DNA of 64,000 bases from Lepas anatifera (Eukaryota; Arthropoda; Thecostraca; Lepadidae), in NCBI GenBank assembly GCA_034440635.1, contig JAOTON010000977.1:496001-560000 (forward strand). The letters are read 5' to 3'. This document shows, one piece after another, positions 49,823 through 61,300 of the stretch (position 1 is its first letter; each line of letters opens with the position of its first letter). The notes under the pieces are model-generated. The model made no database searches. It was not told where the DNA came from and worked only from the letters and a program-made list of their open reading frames with translations. Position numbers and translations under genes: made by a program.

Positions 49823-50282
49823 ATATTATTATTATCATTATTATTATTACTATTTTTTTCTATGAAGAGTGTAGAACCTGGTAGATTTCTGGCATTGGGA
49901 TGCCCGAGTTTGTATTTAGTAGTTTGTCTTGTTGCATTTTTGCGATAAAGATGCCTTCTTTCATTTTTATTTTTCTCCAATGGTTTTCATATGCTAAGAT
50001 TTGAACATCATCCCATTTAATGTTGTGTCCGTTTTCTAGAATGTGTTTAGCCAGTCCAGAGTGGTTGTGGTCCTCCTTTTCAATAGCTTCGCTATGTTCT
50101 TGTTGTGTTTTGATGGTCCTACACGTTTCCCCGTATGTTTTTCCGCATTGGCATGTGTACTTGTAGACTACTTCTTTGTTTCGGTGTTTCTTTGTTTGTT
50201 TTCCCACTCTCTGGCTGGTTGTTTTCATGTCGAGATTCCTAGCGTTTGATTTTTCTGTGGGTGTTTTTGATAGACCAAACAC
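49823..50282 (-). mobile_element. Penelope-like element fragment (GIY-YIG end), minus
   Basis: The minus-strand reading frame has EVVYKYTCQCGKTYGETCRT, SGLAKHILENGHNIKWDDVQ and ends near MPEIYQVLH. Y-x-x-C-x-C...GET-R-x-x-x and a GH-x-I-x-W motif typify the GIY-YIG endonuclease of Penelope-like retroelements. The reverse transcriptase is absent. An internal deletion relative to the plus copy removes the linker. An ATT-rich tail lies at 49,823-49,860. Confidence 0.85.
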
Positions 50283-50915
50283 GTAGAACAGGTACTAAAG
50301 AAAAATCACTATCCCAAGACATTCATCAAAACACGCACAGAAGAAATCCAACGCCAGGAATCTCGGCATGAAAACAACCAGACAGAGAGTGGGAAAACAA
50401 AACTCAGAGTAGTCATTACATATGTCAGAGGAATTTCAGAACGTATCGTGTGTTTGATAAAGCCATACGCAACAACACAAACTAAACCGGCAACAAACCT
50501 CAAAAATATACCAGTAAAGCCAAGGGACAAAAGACACAAACACCAAAACAAAGAAGTAGTCTACAAGTACACATGTCAATGCGGAAACACATGCATAGGG
50601 GAAACGTGCAGGACCATTAAAACAACACAAAAAGAACATAGAAGAGCTATTTACAACGAGGACCACAGCCCCTCTGGACTGGCTAAACACATTCTAGAAA
50701 CCGGACACAACATTAAATGGGATGACGTTCAAATTCTAGCATATGAAAGCCATTTGAGAAAAAATCAAAGAAGGCATATTTATCGCGAAAACGCAACAAG
50801 ACAAACTACTAAATACAAACTCAGGCATCCCAATGCCAGAAATTTACCAGGTTCTACGCTCTTCATAGAAAACAAATAGTGATAATAATAATGATAATAA
50901 TAATATTAGAAAAAT
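50283..50915 (+). mobile_element. Penelope-like element fragment (RT C-terminus and GIY-YIG), plus
   Basis: The plus frame reads VVITYVRGISERIVCLIKPY, then VKPRDKRHKHQNKEVVYKYT, CIGETCRTIKTTQKEHRRAI and LAKHILETGHNIKWDDVQIL, ending at 50,879. This is the C-terminal thumb/linker plus GIY-YIG domain of a Penelope-like element, 5' truncated. The tail (GATAAT-rich) at 50,880-50,910 mirrors the minus copy. The two copies meet head to head near 50,282. Confidence 0.88.
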
Positions 50916-50937
50916 AACAAAGAATTGACAAAAAGTA

Positions 50938-50985
50938 TCTCAAAGTCGCAACTTTTTCAAGTACACATGGCACTAAACTATTATA
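50938..50985 (+). repeat. repeat X, copy B, left part
   Basis: AAAAAGTATCTCAAAGTCGC and AAGTACAC match the complement of 48,165-48,205. It continues at 57,976 on the other side of the giant hAT element. Confidence 0.75.
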
Positions 50986-50999
50986 ATTATACGCAGGGG

Positions 51000-53027
51000 C
51001 GCAGCCAGGGGGGCACAGGGGGCACATGCCCCCCCCATCGGTGCCGGGGTGCCCTTTTGATTGTCAGGTGGTGTACCCCCTTTGGGCCGTGCAGCTCGAA
51101 ATTTAGTGCCCTACGCCGTTGAACCTAGATGGAACTAGGCCGCATTTAGCGATTTCAACTATAAGTGCCTTTTTGGTCACCTAAAACATTCTGTCGCTTT
51201 TCCAAGCACCTGGGAAGAGTATAGGCACGTAATCCGTTTCCAGATAATGCCTCATCGTTGCCAATAATTGTATGGATGGAGCTCATCTGGTGCCCCCTGG
51301 AGGTGATCATGTGCCTTCTGAGCTGATCTGATGCCCTCGTAGTCAATCTGGTGCCCCCTCCCCTGAATAAATAATTGTGCCTTCTGAAACTATATAATGC
51401 TCTCTAAGCTAGTCTGATGCCTCCGAGCTTGCCTGCTGCCCTATTAGCTGTTTTAGTGCCCCTTGAGCTGATCCGGGCCCCCTGAACTTATTTAATGCCT
51501 CCCGGAGTTTATCTACTGTTCAGGGAGGGGCACAGGGGGCACGTGCACCCATCGGTGCCGGGTGCCCTTTTGATTGCCAGGTGGTGTACCTCCTTTGGAC
51601 CGTGCAGCTCGAAATTTAGTGCCCTGCGCCGTTGAACCTAGATGTAACTAGACTGCATTTAGCGATTTCAACTATTGTTTGACAACTAAGTGACTTTTTG
51701 GTCAGCTAGGGCATTCTATCGCCTTTCCAAGCACCCGGGAAGAGTATGGGCACCTAGTATGTGTCCACCTAATGCCTCATCGTCGCCAATAATCGTACCG
51801 GTGAAGCCAATCTGGTGCTCCTTGAGCTCATCTCGTGGCCACTCAGCTGGTCTTGGCCCCTTGAGCTGATTACTTGCCCTCTAAGCTGATCTGGTGCCCC
51901 TGAGTCAATCGAGTGCCCCACTGAGCAAATAATTGTGCCTCCTGAACCTATGTAATGCTCTCTGAGTTAGTTTAATGCTTCCGAGCTTGTTTGGTGCCCT
52001 AATAGCTGATTTAGTGCCCCTTGAGCTGATTCGGGCCCCCGAACTGATCTCATGCCTCCCAAAGTTGATTCTGTCTCCTAAGTCAATATGGTGCTTCTTC
52101 AGCTGGTTAGGTGCCCCCTCAACGGATTATTGATGTCTCCTTAGATGGTCTGGTCCCCCCTCCTGAGCTGATTTGGTAGGCCCTGAGCCCACCTTGTGTC
52201 CCCTGAGCTGTTATGTTGCTCCCTGAGCTGATTTAGGCTCCTGCCATAGTCTGGGGGGCTGGGAGCTGATCTGTACCCCGAGCGGATCGATCTGGTGCCA
52301 CCTGAGCTGCACTAATGCCTCTGAGTCGATCTGGTGCCTCCTGAGCCCATATGATGCCCCCCTGAGTATTCTGGTGCCCTTTAAGCTGATCTGGGCCTTC
52401 TTGCGTGATTTCATGAGCAGATCTAAAGCCCTGAGCTGAGCTGGGCCCACGGAGGCTGATAAGCGCCCCTGAGATAGTATGGGGCTCCTGAGCTGATTAA
52501 GTGCCTCCTGACTTGATCTGGTATTCCCGAGCTGGTCGGGGACCACTGATCTGATTGTTTGTCCCCGGAGCTGATCTGGTGCGCTATGGGCATCTGGTGT
52601 CCCCTGAGCAGCTCTGCGGCTTTTGAACTGATTGGGCCCCGAGCTGGTGAGGGATCTTTGAGCTGATTTAGTGCCCCTGACTTGAACATGCCCCCTGTGC
52701 TGATCGATCTGGTGCACCCTGAGCAGATATACTGCCTCCTGAACTCAACTAATGCCCCCTGAGTCGATCTGGTGCCTGCTGAGTCATCAAAGTGTCTCCT
52801 GAGCCCATCTTATTCCCTCTGAGCTATTCTGGTGCCCCATGGCTAATATGGTGCCCTTTAAGCTGATCCGGGCCTCCTGGATTAATTACGTGATTTCCTG
52901 AGTAGCTCCCAGGCCCTGAGCTGGGCTGGGCCCACAGGGGTTGGTGAGGGCCCTTGAGATGGTATGGGGCTCCTGAGCTGATTAAGTGCCTCCTGACTTG
53001 CTCTGGTATTCCCGAGCTGATCTGATT
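51000..53027. repeat. degenerate satellite (GATCTGGTGCCCCCTGAGCT)n
   Basis: Many diverged units of about 20-30 bp centred on TGATCTGGTGCCCCCTGAGC. They are organised in larger blocks: a block of about 520 bp at 51,005 and 51,530, and GGTATTCCCGAGCTG recurring 485 bp apart (52,520 and 53,005). No coding. Confidence 0.85.
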
Positions 53028-53033
53028 ACGGTG

Positions 53034-54047
53034 ATGAACAATTTTCGGAACATGAGGCCCATTGAAATACTAGTAGTTTCCCTCTTGATGCTTCACGCTA
53101 CCAGCACTCTGCTTCAAGTTTCTCGCCCAGCCGCTGCCTGGAATCAGCATAGGGCGCGTCCCTTGGCCGCAGCCGGTGACCTTGACCGCAGCCAGCCCGA
53201 CCCAGCAAGGTCGCGCGCATCCCCGAGATCAGCTGATCGCGTGAATGCTCGGGCCGGAGCTGGACAGGGCGGCAGAGGCGCACACAGGCGTAGAGGGAGG
53301 CGCGGCGGCGTCAACTGGAGCAGACACGGGGATACTGGGGCTAAGTGTCTCATCTTTGGACACCTCAACGTACAGTCTCTCAAGCCCAAATTACCGGATC
53401 TACGTGTAGACATCGACGCAACTTACGGATTCGATGTTTTGGCACTCTGTGAGACATGGCTTCAAGCAAGCATTCCCGACCGACTACTAACTGTGAGTGG
53501 ATACAAACTTTTTCGAGCCGACAGACCTGATACACTGAACCTGCCGAAAGGCAAAGGAGGAGTTGCGGTGCTTGTGCGGAACAATCTCAGGTGCGAACTT
53601 CTTTCAAAGCCGGAAACTGGTATTGTTGATTCAAATTTGGAAATTATATGGGTCTCAGTGCAGTTAGATAAACGCACGAAAGTATTGATTGCTTCTGTGT
53701 ATAGAGTGCCAAATTCTACCAGTCGTCAGCTTAGAGCTGATTTTGATGAACTGGAAGCACAGATACAGGTTATGCTGGCTGACCACCCTCGCTCTACTCT
53801 CGTAATTGCTGGTGACTTCAACCGCTGTATATTGAAAACTCCAACTGAAAGTAGTCATCACATCTCGAGAGTTCTATCTTTGTATGGTCTTCATGTTACC
53901 AACTGTACACATGTTACATATCGTCCCGCGTCAAGTTTGTTAGATATTGTCGCAACTAACCGACCCGACCTTGTAAAGCGGGCGGGTGTTACTCGATATC
54001 ATTACGGCACCCCCATGACTTCACACGCATCATTTTGTCTCATGTAA
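53034..54047 (+). CDS. LINE ORF: endonuclease (frameshifted)
   Basis: From ATG 53,034. A basic, Arg/Ala-rich leader (about residues 1-105) precedes an apurinic-type endonuclease: FGHLNVQSLK (Asn), LALCETWLQ (catalytic Glu), VAVLVRNNL, IASVYRVPNS, VIAGDFNRC (Asp/Asn) and SLLDIVATNR (Asp). Near the end a C5 run (54,010-54,014) seems one base short, so the frame runs out at 54,047 and the reverse transcriptase continues in the next frame. The diverged 32-kb copy reads straight through here. Confidence 0.88.
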   Translation: MNNFRNMRPIEILVVSLLMLHATSTLLQVSRPAAAWNQHRARPLAAAGDLDRSQPDPARSRASPRSADRVNARAGAGQGGRGAHRRRGRRGGVNWSRHGDTGAKCLIFGHLNVQSLKPKLPDLRVDIDATYGFDVLALCETWLQASIPDRLLTVSGYKLFRADRPDTLNLPKGKGGVAVLVRNNLRCELLSKPETGIVDSNLEIIWVSVQLDKRTKVLIASVYRVPNSTSRQLRADFDELEAQIQVMLADHPRSTLVIAGDFNRCILKTPTESSHHISRVLSLYGLHVTNCTHVTYRPASSLLDIVATNRPDLVKRAGVTRYHYGTPMTSHASFCLM

Positions 54048-56197
54048 CCCGCACACCACCACAACAAACCCGCTCTTACAGGCGTGCCATCCATAGGATT
54101 GATTTCGACTCTTTCAATCAACAGCTATACAACGCCGATTGGTCGTGCGTCCGCGACTCGCAGTCCACCTCTGATAAGTGGCATGCTTTTCGGCATGTTT
54201 TTATCCATCACCTTAACAACGTTGCACCACTTCGGCCTGTTAATCCCCACCAGCTGAGAGTTTCATCTGTTTCTGTTGAAACACAGGACTTGCTACGGGG
54301 CCGCCGTACTGCACCGAATGCTGGAGTTCGCGGGGAATATGTTCGTGTCAACCGACTGTGCCGGGCCGCCATCCGCCGCGACTGTGTGTCATTGTACGCC
54401 GGTGAAATTAGGCATCGGAGGCCGGGTGGACTGTGGCGCGTGCTGCAGCCGGTGATAGGCCGCAAACAGCAGCAGTGTACTGTACCGAATATCTCGCCCG
54501 ATGCATTGAACGATTATTATGCAACAATAGGACAAAACACTGCGGACAGTGTGCCAGCTCCCTCAGCGGTCGTACCCACCTTACTGCCACGTGTTTTGAC
54601 ATGCTCCTTCAAAGTTCGCCCTATCGACCTAGACACTCTCTGTATAAATCTCGCCACTATGCAGGCTTCGAAATCTACCGGATTAGATGGAATCAGTGTT
54701 CATTTCCTTCAAAAGTTCTTTTTTGGTTTATGCTTTCCACTTTTGGATGTCATCAACTCCAGTTTAACTTCTGCCTCTGTGCCTGCTTTGTGGAAACATG
54801 CCTTAGTTACACCCATACCCAAGGGTAGGACGACTGCTGGACCAGCGGATACAAGACCCATCTCTATATTACCGGCCATTACTAAATTAGTAGAACGTAT
54901 TGTTCAGAAACAATTGACAGAATATCTTGAAAATCACAGGCCTCTTTCTGATGCACAACATGGATACCGGAAACAGCATTCGACTGAAACGGCTTTAAGT
55001 GTTATTACTGACACGGCACTTCGGGCTATGAACAGAGGTGAAATTTCGATTCTTGTCTTGCTTGATTTTTCTAAATGCTTTGATGTGGTGCCACACTCAA
55101 AACTTCTTCAAAAACTTGCACTCTACGGCATTGACACCCGCTGGTTCAGCAGTTACCTCGCAGGCCACACGCAGCAGGTGCAGATGCAGGCAGTTGATAG
55201 CTCAACGCGGCGTAGCTGCTTTGGAGGAGACAGTGTCCTCTCCAAAACTCGGCATATTCCTATGGGAATTTTCCAGGGAGGGGCCTTAAGCTGTACCTTG
55301 TTTTCTTTGTATGCCAATGATCTGAGCCTGTGCGTGGGTGATGATGTCACGATAGTGCAATACTGCGATGACACTCAGATCATGGTTACTGGCAAGAAGA
55401 TAGATTTATCAGATTTGGTCATTCGACTAGAAACTGCATTGAAGTCTGTATACCAGTGGTGTTGCTTAAACAAAATGAAACTGAACACGCAAAAGACTCA
55501 GATGATTGTTCTCGGTACTGGGGCAATGCTGCGCGACCTTCCCCCTGTTAGTTTGAACTTTTGTGGTGCCGTTGTGCAAGAAACGCGTTCAGTGAAAAAT
55601 CTAGGGGTTTTAATCGATAGGCAACTAAATTATCAGTCGCATATTGATTTAGTAGCGCGAAAATGCACTGGAATTCTTGTGGCACTAAGTCACGCAAGAT
55701 ATGTTATGCCGCGCTCGGCACTGAAATGCATAGTACAGGCTCTGGTATTGTCTGTCGTTAGCTACTGTGCCTCTGTGTACGGGTCTTGTGGTGCCACTCA
55801 GCTGCACCGTGTGCAAAAGATTGTAAATTTCTGTGCGCGTGTAGTGACTGGTCGGAGACGCCGCGAACATATTTCTGATGTTTTACCTCAATTAGGATGG
55901 TTCACAGCCCAGCAACTCGTCGGATACCAAACTACATGTGCTGTGCGACGAATGATTCTGACTGGTTCACCGCCTCAGCTACTGGCGACCATAGGCCCGC
56001 CAGCCTCTAATTTACATAATCACGACACGCGCCGAGCGGGTCTTTTCACTCTTCCACAGATTCGAACAGAGAGTGGTCGCCGTAGACTCAACTTTCGGGG
56101 CGCTCAATTTCTCAATTCCACTGGTCTGAATGTTAATGACCCACTTTTTTGCAAAGCACTAAAGCAAATGATTTTAGCCAGAACCGACATCACTTGA
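54035..56197 (+). CDS. LINE ORF: reverse transcriptase
   Basis: 720 codons open. Motifs: ILPAITKLVERIVQKQL, LSDAQHGYRKQHSTETALSV, palm motif A LLDFSKCFDVVPHSKLL, the template-grip IFQGGALSCTLFSLYANDLS, catalytic QYCDDTQIM (Asp-Asp), KNLGVLIDRQLNYQSHI and a C-terminal YGSCGATQLHRVQKIVNFCA. Apart from the likely frameshift to the endonuclease it looks intact, so this is a recent insertion. It synthesises cDNA at the target site. The closest group is CR1/L2-like within the Jockey/CR1 branch. Confidence 0.92.
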   Translation: MSHVTRTPPQQTRSYRRAIHRIDFDSFNQQLYNADWSCVRDSQSTSDKWHAFRHVFIHHLNNVAPLRPVNPHQLRVSSVSVETQDLLRGRRTAPNAGVRGEYVRVNRLCRAAIRRDCVSLYAGEIRHRRPGGLWRVLQPVIGRKQQQCTVPNISPDALNDYYATIGQNTADSVPAPSAVVPTLLPRVLTCSFKVRPIDLDTLCINLATMQASKSTGLDGISVHFLQKFFFGLCFPLLDVINSSLTSASVPALWKHALVTPIPKGRTTAGPADTRPISILPAITKLVERIVQKQLTEYLENHRPLSDAQHGYRKQHSTETALSVITDTALRAMNRGEISILVLLDFSKCFDVVPHSKLLQKLALYGIDTRWFSSYLAGHTQQVQMQAVDSSTRRSCFGGDSVLSKTRHIPMGIFQGGALSCTLFSLYANDLSLCVGDDVTIVQYCDDTQIMVTGKKIDLSDLVIRLETALKSVYQWCCLNKMKLNTQKTQMIVLGTGAMLRDLPPVSLNFCGAVVQETRSVKNLGVLIDRQLNYQSHIDLVARKCTGILVALSHARYVMPRSALKCIVQALVLSVVSYCASVYGSCGATQLHRVQKIVNFCARVVTGRRRREHISDVLPQLGWFTAQQLVGYQTTCAVRRMILTGSPPQLLATIGPPASNLHNHDTRRAGLFTLPQIRTESGRRRLNFRGAQFLNSTGLNVNDPLFCKALKQMILARTDIT

Positions 56198-56465
56198 ATT
56201 TTACACTAAACTGCTAGGAACAACCAGGAACTAGTCAGCCGTTTTCATTATCTAGTCATGGGTGATATGTTTCGACGAAGTTTTTGAATGTTGTATGATG
56301 TTTGTAAGTGAGTGAGTGAACATGTGTGTGTTCTAGGTGTGTTTGTTTTCTTGCTATTTCCCTCTTGTTGCATGAGCGCGGATTTTTACTTCAATGACGT
56401 GACAAGTGAAAAGCCCCTGTAATGGCGGACCTTCGTCGAATACACTGATTCTGATTCTGATTCTG

Positions 56466-57300
56466 GGCCCCGAGGTGGTCGGGGACCACTGATCTGATTG
56501 TTTGTCCCCTAGGTTGATCTGGTGCCCTATGGGCCGATCTGGTGTCCCCTGAGCAGCTCTGGGGCTTTTGAACTGCTTGGGCCCCGAGCTGGTGAGGGAT
56601 TCCTGAGCGGAATTAGTGCCCCTGACTTGATCTTGCCCCCTGACCTGACTTGAGGCCCCTGAGCTGATCTGGGGCCCCAAGAGCTGATCTGGGGCCCAAG
56701 AGCGGATCTAGGTTCTGAGGGTACCCTAAGCTGGTCTGGGCGCTGAGCTTGTGAGAGCCCCTTCAGTTGGCTTGAGGCCCCGTGAAGTGATCTGGCGCCT
56801 TAAACTGTTCTGGGGCTTCTTGAACTGGTTTAAGGCCCTATGAGCCTATCTGTGGCCCATTGAGCTAGTCTGATGACCTCATCTCTGGGACCAATAAGGT
56901 ATTCTAGTCCCTGGGTGAAGAATGAGCTGCTCTGGGGCCCCGATGTACATCAGGGGCCCCTGAGGTGACCTTGAATAGATAGATAATAAGAACACAAGGC
57001 CAACTCCTTGGGGCGGGGTCACTGAGCTAGTCTATTCCCTGGAGGCACAACTGGGGGGGATGGGGGAAGTTGCTCTGGAGGCCTCTGATCCACACTTGGG
57101 GGCCCCAGAGCTGGTCTTGAATAGATGGGGAATAAGAACACAATGGAAACTCCCCTTGTAAAACGGAGCTACGAGGAATGAGGAATCTCTAAAACGGCTT
57201 GTGATACCTAGGCACCCCTGGTTATATAAATTGCTAATTATACTGGTGGATTCTGGGAAGGGATGATAAAAAGGCATGTGCCCCTGAGCTCAGAGCACAG
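56466..57300. repeat. satellite interior of the giant hAT, right part
   Basis: Continues the GATCTGGTGCCCC-type satellite. A 120-bp piece with AATAAGAACACAA is duplicated near 56,985 and 57,127. Confidence 0.8.
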
Positions 57301-57967
57301 TCCCCTAAACCAGGATTTCTACTAATTAATTTAAATGAAGAAATAGTTTTCACAATTTTCAGCCCTCTCACACCATCCCCATCCAAACCACCGGCCTGTT
57401 CACCTTTTATTTACTCTTAACTGGGACCGAGCCTTGCGAATATGGAACTTAATAAACGCGTTCAAAAGGTATCTCCCAAATTTTTCCGCCAGCAAAAAAT
57501 GTGTTCTTTCAAAGACACTATGCTACTCCTCGTCCCCTGGTGGTTGTGGGAGGCAAGGAACTTAATCCACATTCAGCCAGGGCTCACTCGTCACGACAAA
57601 ACCAGTGGGCATAACAAAAAATTTCGACTCCAATATGCCTTAACCTGCACATTGTAACAGATATCACATGCTTCGCTGATGTTAAGTACTTGCATGAGTT
57701 GGCTGTCCTTAAATCTATCGAAAAAAGTAGTGTTTTGGCTACTTCCATGGCATTTTGGAGATATTTTGTTCTTTTTGTCGGTTTTAATCGAATTTTCCTT
57801 CTCCATCAATGATTTCTTTGCATTTTTATTGAACCAAACATGCCCAAAAAATTATATAAACAAAGATATAGTAAGTTTTTTTAGGTTACTTTAAAATGTG
57901 CCCTTTTTCCCCGGGTGCCCCTCAAAGTTGGTGTGGCCCCCATACGAAAGCTCTGGCTGCGCCCCTG
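57301..57967. other. right end of the giant hAT, non-satellite
   Basis: AT-rich with no recognised coding. It ends in CTCTGGCTGCGCCCCTG. Confidence 0.6.
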
Positions 57968-57975
57968 ATTATACG

Positions 57976-58395
57976 TCATGAAATAACATTGGTGTGGTAC
58001 GTATTCTAATAGGTTTTCGCGTCGTTTTCGGCAACACCCCACTTGTCGGTCTTTGACGTAGGTGTATGATGATCTTAACTTTTGTATACGTATGACCTTC
58101 CGGTCCGTGTACTGTATTAAAACGTATTTGCCTTTGTGACTCTTAACTCATTTGATTAAATTTTTGAACTTGTATATTCATTACTCTTTGTTAACAAATA
58201 GCAAGTAGAATTTGACTTTTTAGCACGAGTGTGATGCGATGTTTTCTCAAACTTGTGTAGTGTTAAATTAGGCGCTGGCTGAGCAATCTTTTGCTGACGA
58301 AGATAGTTGCATGACGTTCGAAAGCTCCGAAAATACAACCGAAATACGACTAGCGTCTTAAACAACTCTTGAAAGAACTTAACATGTCCCAATCA
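57976..58395 (+). repeat. repeat X, copy B, right part
   Basis: Matches the reverse complement of 46,715-48,160 without the MITE. It contains the single TTAA (about 58,143-58,152) that is the empty site. Confidence 0.82.
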
Positions 58396-61300
58396 AGCAC
58401 GATTTACCGCAACATCATGTATTCGTTTGTTGGCCTCTTACTGTTGGCCTCTTACTTACTTTGTTGGCCTCTTATTGCATTCATTGGCCTCTTTCCTCGT
58501 TGTAGAAATTTGCTTGTTTTGTGTGTTACGCGAGTTATTGGCCTCCTTTTTTATAGGCTCTTCGTTATCTATATGTTGTAATTTACTTTGACTTCTTACC
58601 CCTCTTTGATTATTTCTTTAGAAACCACACATTATCTACTCACAATACATCATCATCGTTTTCAAATCAAGAACGTGTCTCGACTTGGCGCTTTTCAAGG
58701 CCTTTCAAACTTAAAAGTTACACGGCTGGAACACTGACCGCGACAACGCTTGAAAAGCCACTTTACGACTGTGGAAGTGGTCGTAAAAAATAAACACAAA
58801 AAACAGCAGCGTTGTTGCCAACGAGAGCTAAGCCATGCGCCTACAGGGTGCAGGAAATTGATACGACAGCAGTTGCGTCACACATTGACATTTGAGGCAC
58901 CCAATGAGCTTTGATGTTGAAGCGGTCAAAAAATCAAATCTGATCATAAAATTGATATTTGAAAATCATTTCTAAGGAAATGTGTTAGTTTCATAATGGG
59001 ATTTGAACTGTCGATTCTCGCGACTGTGTGACTTATTTACCGGGAATACACTGGTCAACAAAATTTAACTTTTGTCGTGGATCCAATATAAAATAGTCCG
59101 TTTCTAGGGTAATTTGTGGCGCTGAACACGAATCTGGCAGCAGAAATGCCGTATCAGATCAGAATTTTGAGATCCAGTATGTCTGTGTGTTGTCTTTGTG
59201 CAAGCCTACTTGGCATTAGTGACATCGACAGTGCAAAACCCAAGAGGTCTAGGAAAATGAACGTTTAGGTGTTTGTGGAGGCTCGGGTATTCTACCTTAA
59301 ACCCGATTTTCATAGACCTAGGTCAATATATTCAAGGTAAAACGAGGCCATATATGTCAAATTTTGTATGTGCAGGGTAGCCATTTGGAAATGCCGTGAT
59401 TATGCGATGAGAAGCCGGATATGGAGAGAAAGTGGCCTAAAGTAACAGAGGAAAGGTCTGAGGCAATGTTCTCTGAAACTTTTAGGCCAAGGTCGTTCAA
59501 GGCCATTGACCTTTGACGTCAAAATATTACATTTTGCCTATAACGTGTACTGCAACTAGCACTATGGCAACCATCGGGCGGAAAATAAGGTTTGACCTTG
59601 ACCCATGACCTTTGTCTTGAACCTGTGACTTTGAGGTCAAGATTGAGTGACCTAGCGTATGACGTCATAGCATGATATACGCCATATTAGGCGGCATCAT
59701 CCGACCAAAGGCACTAGGGTCAATGGCCTTAAAATGGTGGTATGACCTTGACCTGTCTTTTACTTAGACTCGACCTTCAAGGGAGGTGACTCTGACATAA
59801 AATCCTCATCATATAATGTTGCGACGTCACCTCTCGGTCTACAATACCGGCGACCTTTGCGACCGAGCGCAAACCTTGTTCAATGTACAATGTTCATGCA
59901 CTTGAATGCGAGGTAGTCTTTCGTTGCAATAAATTCACATGTATATTGATAAGCTGAATTGTCTGGGTGCAGATAATCCGGATTCTCGACATCCTTGATC
60001 TATATTTTTCCACAAAAGGCTAGGCTGATGACAGTGTGTGGAAAGTGTAGGGGCTATACAACAGGTATGCTCTGGAGAAGAAACCAGGTCCGATGGCAAA
60101 AAAACGGTTACTAAATTTGAAGTCAGCGGTATTGAAATAGGCAGAAACAGGTGTTCACGTGCCGGATCCATTTTGGCTGTTGACCCGTGTTATAGCTTTA
60201 GGAACCTTTAGAACATTGGGGGACCAAGGTGTACTTTGAACTGGTGTCAGTCAACTCGGTAGTGTCAATGGTTAGATCCTGAATATTGGGGCCGTGTCCG
60301 TCATGCCCCCTCCCCCCTCATCCACTCTGTTCCTTCGCCATGCCTGAGATGGAACTGGAGACCACTGCGCTGGTGCGGCGGGGACTACCTCTGGTAACAT
60401 CTGGGTGCTTCTGATTGTGACGGAACCCAATAACCCCAGCTTTGAGTGCCGTGTGGTGCGCTGAACGATACTGAAGTAATGACACCAGCTGAATTATGTT
60501 AAGTGTATGATTTCCCTGCAGTCATTTCATTCTCTCGTATATCAGTATTAGAAACCGTTGTTGAGGCTGGGCTTTATCCCCTAGTAGCTAGAACGCATAT
60601 TATGTGATCACCTTACTATAGAATCAGATAAATGCGGTGGCGGTTTTCTTCGAAGAAAACATCCTGGAATCCCCTAACAAGTCCCTCGTCCTCTCTCATT
60701 CTCATAAGCTGAGCGTTCGGATAGTGGAGTCGCTATTGGGGGTCCGAACATTCGCAGTGCGTGGGCTTTCGCAGTGCGGGAAAAGTGAGGTGGCCTGCCA
60801 AACTTCAACCTGATGCTGACCGAAAACTTTCTACGATATGACCAAAAAGGGTTTAAATTTGGGCTCCTCGTTGCCTTCCGAAGCGGCTGATTGTGAAAAT
60901 TTTAGGTTTTCTCCCATTTTGACTGAGTTCAGTAAATTTGTGGCCGAAAAGTGGGGGGTCAGGCCCCTTGCCCCCCTTTTCCGACGCCTATAGTAGTTAA
61001 CACCGATGGGTGTCCGATGACCCTTCCACCATTCATTCCTATTGGCGCTGCACAGCTTCAGGCCAATATTGAGGTCACTAGAGGTCAAATAAGGTGAAAA
61101 CAGTTTTAACGAACGGTATTTATAATGTCTCGATTATCTCAGGAACAAAACAGAAGCAACCACTTTCTGTATGCCTTCCGAAAGCGCTGAAATAGATAAG
61201 TCATTACAGGTACCATCCATTTTATTGCCTCGTCAAAAGGTAAGGCGCCACGGGTCGCTGAACTTTGCAAATTCTAGTATATTCCCTTTGGCCAAAATAT

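Larger units (their letters stand above)
53028..56465 (+). mobile_element. CR1/L2-like LINE, nearly full length
   Basis: An endonuclease ORF and a reverse transcriptase ORF on the plus strand. The 3' end is a short TGATTC hexamer tandem (56,446-56,464), as in CR1/L2-type elements. It interrupts one copy of the 485-bp satellite block: the sequence right of it (GGTCGGGGACCACTGATCTG) continues the block broken on the left. It is younger than the satellite expansion. Confidence 0.9.
50994..57967. mobile_element. giant hAT-like element (6,974 bp) with satellite interior
   Basis: Perfect 15-bp terminal inverted repeats, CAGGGGCGCAGCCAG. An exact 8-bp target duplication ATTATACG lies at 50,986-50,993 and 57,968-57,975. 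This is a hAT signature. No transposase is visible. The interior is mostly degenerate satellite and carries a nested LINE. Left-end sequences (about 51,005-51,170) are repeated near 51,530, and a 485-bp higher-order repeat appears at 52.5 and 53.0 kb. Confidence 0.92.

Noticed and set aside
58975..59060. tRNA-like block on the minus strand with a TTCAAATCCC B-box
   Set aside because: No convincing A-box, acceptor stem or cloverleaf. At most a SINE remnant.
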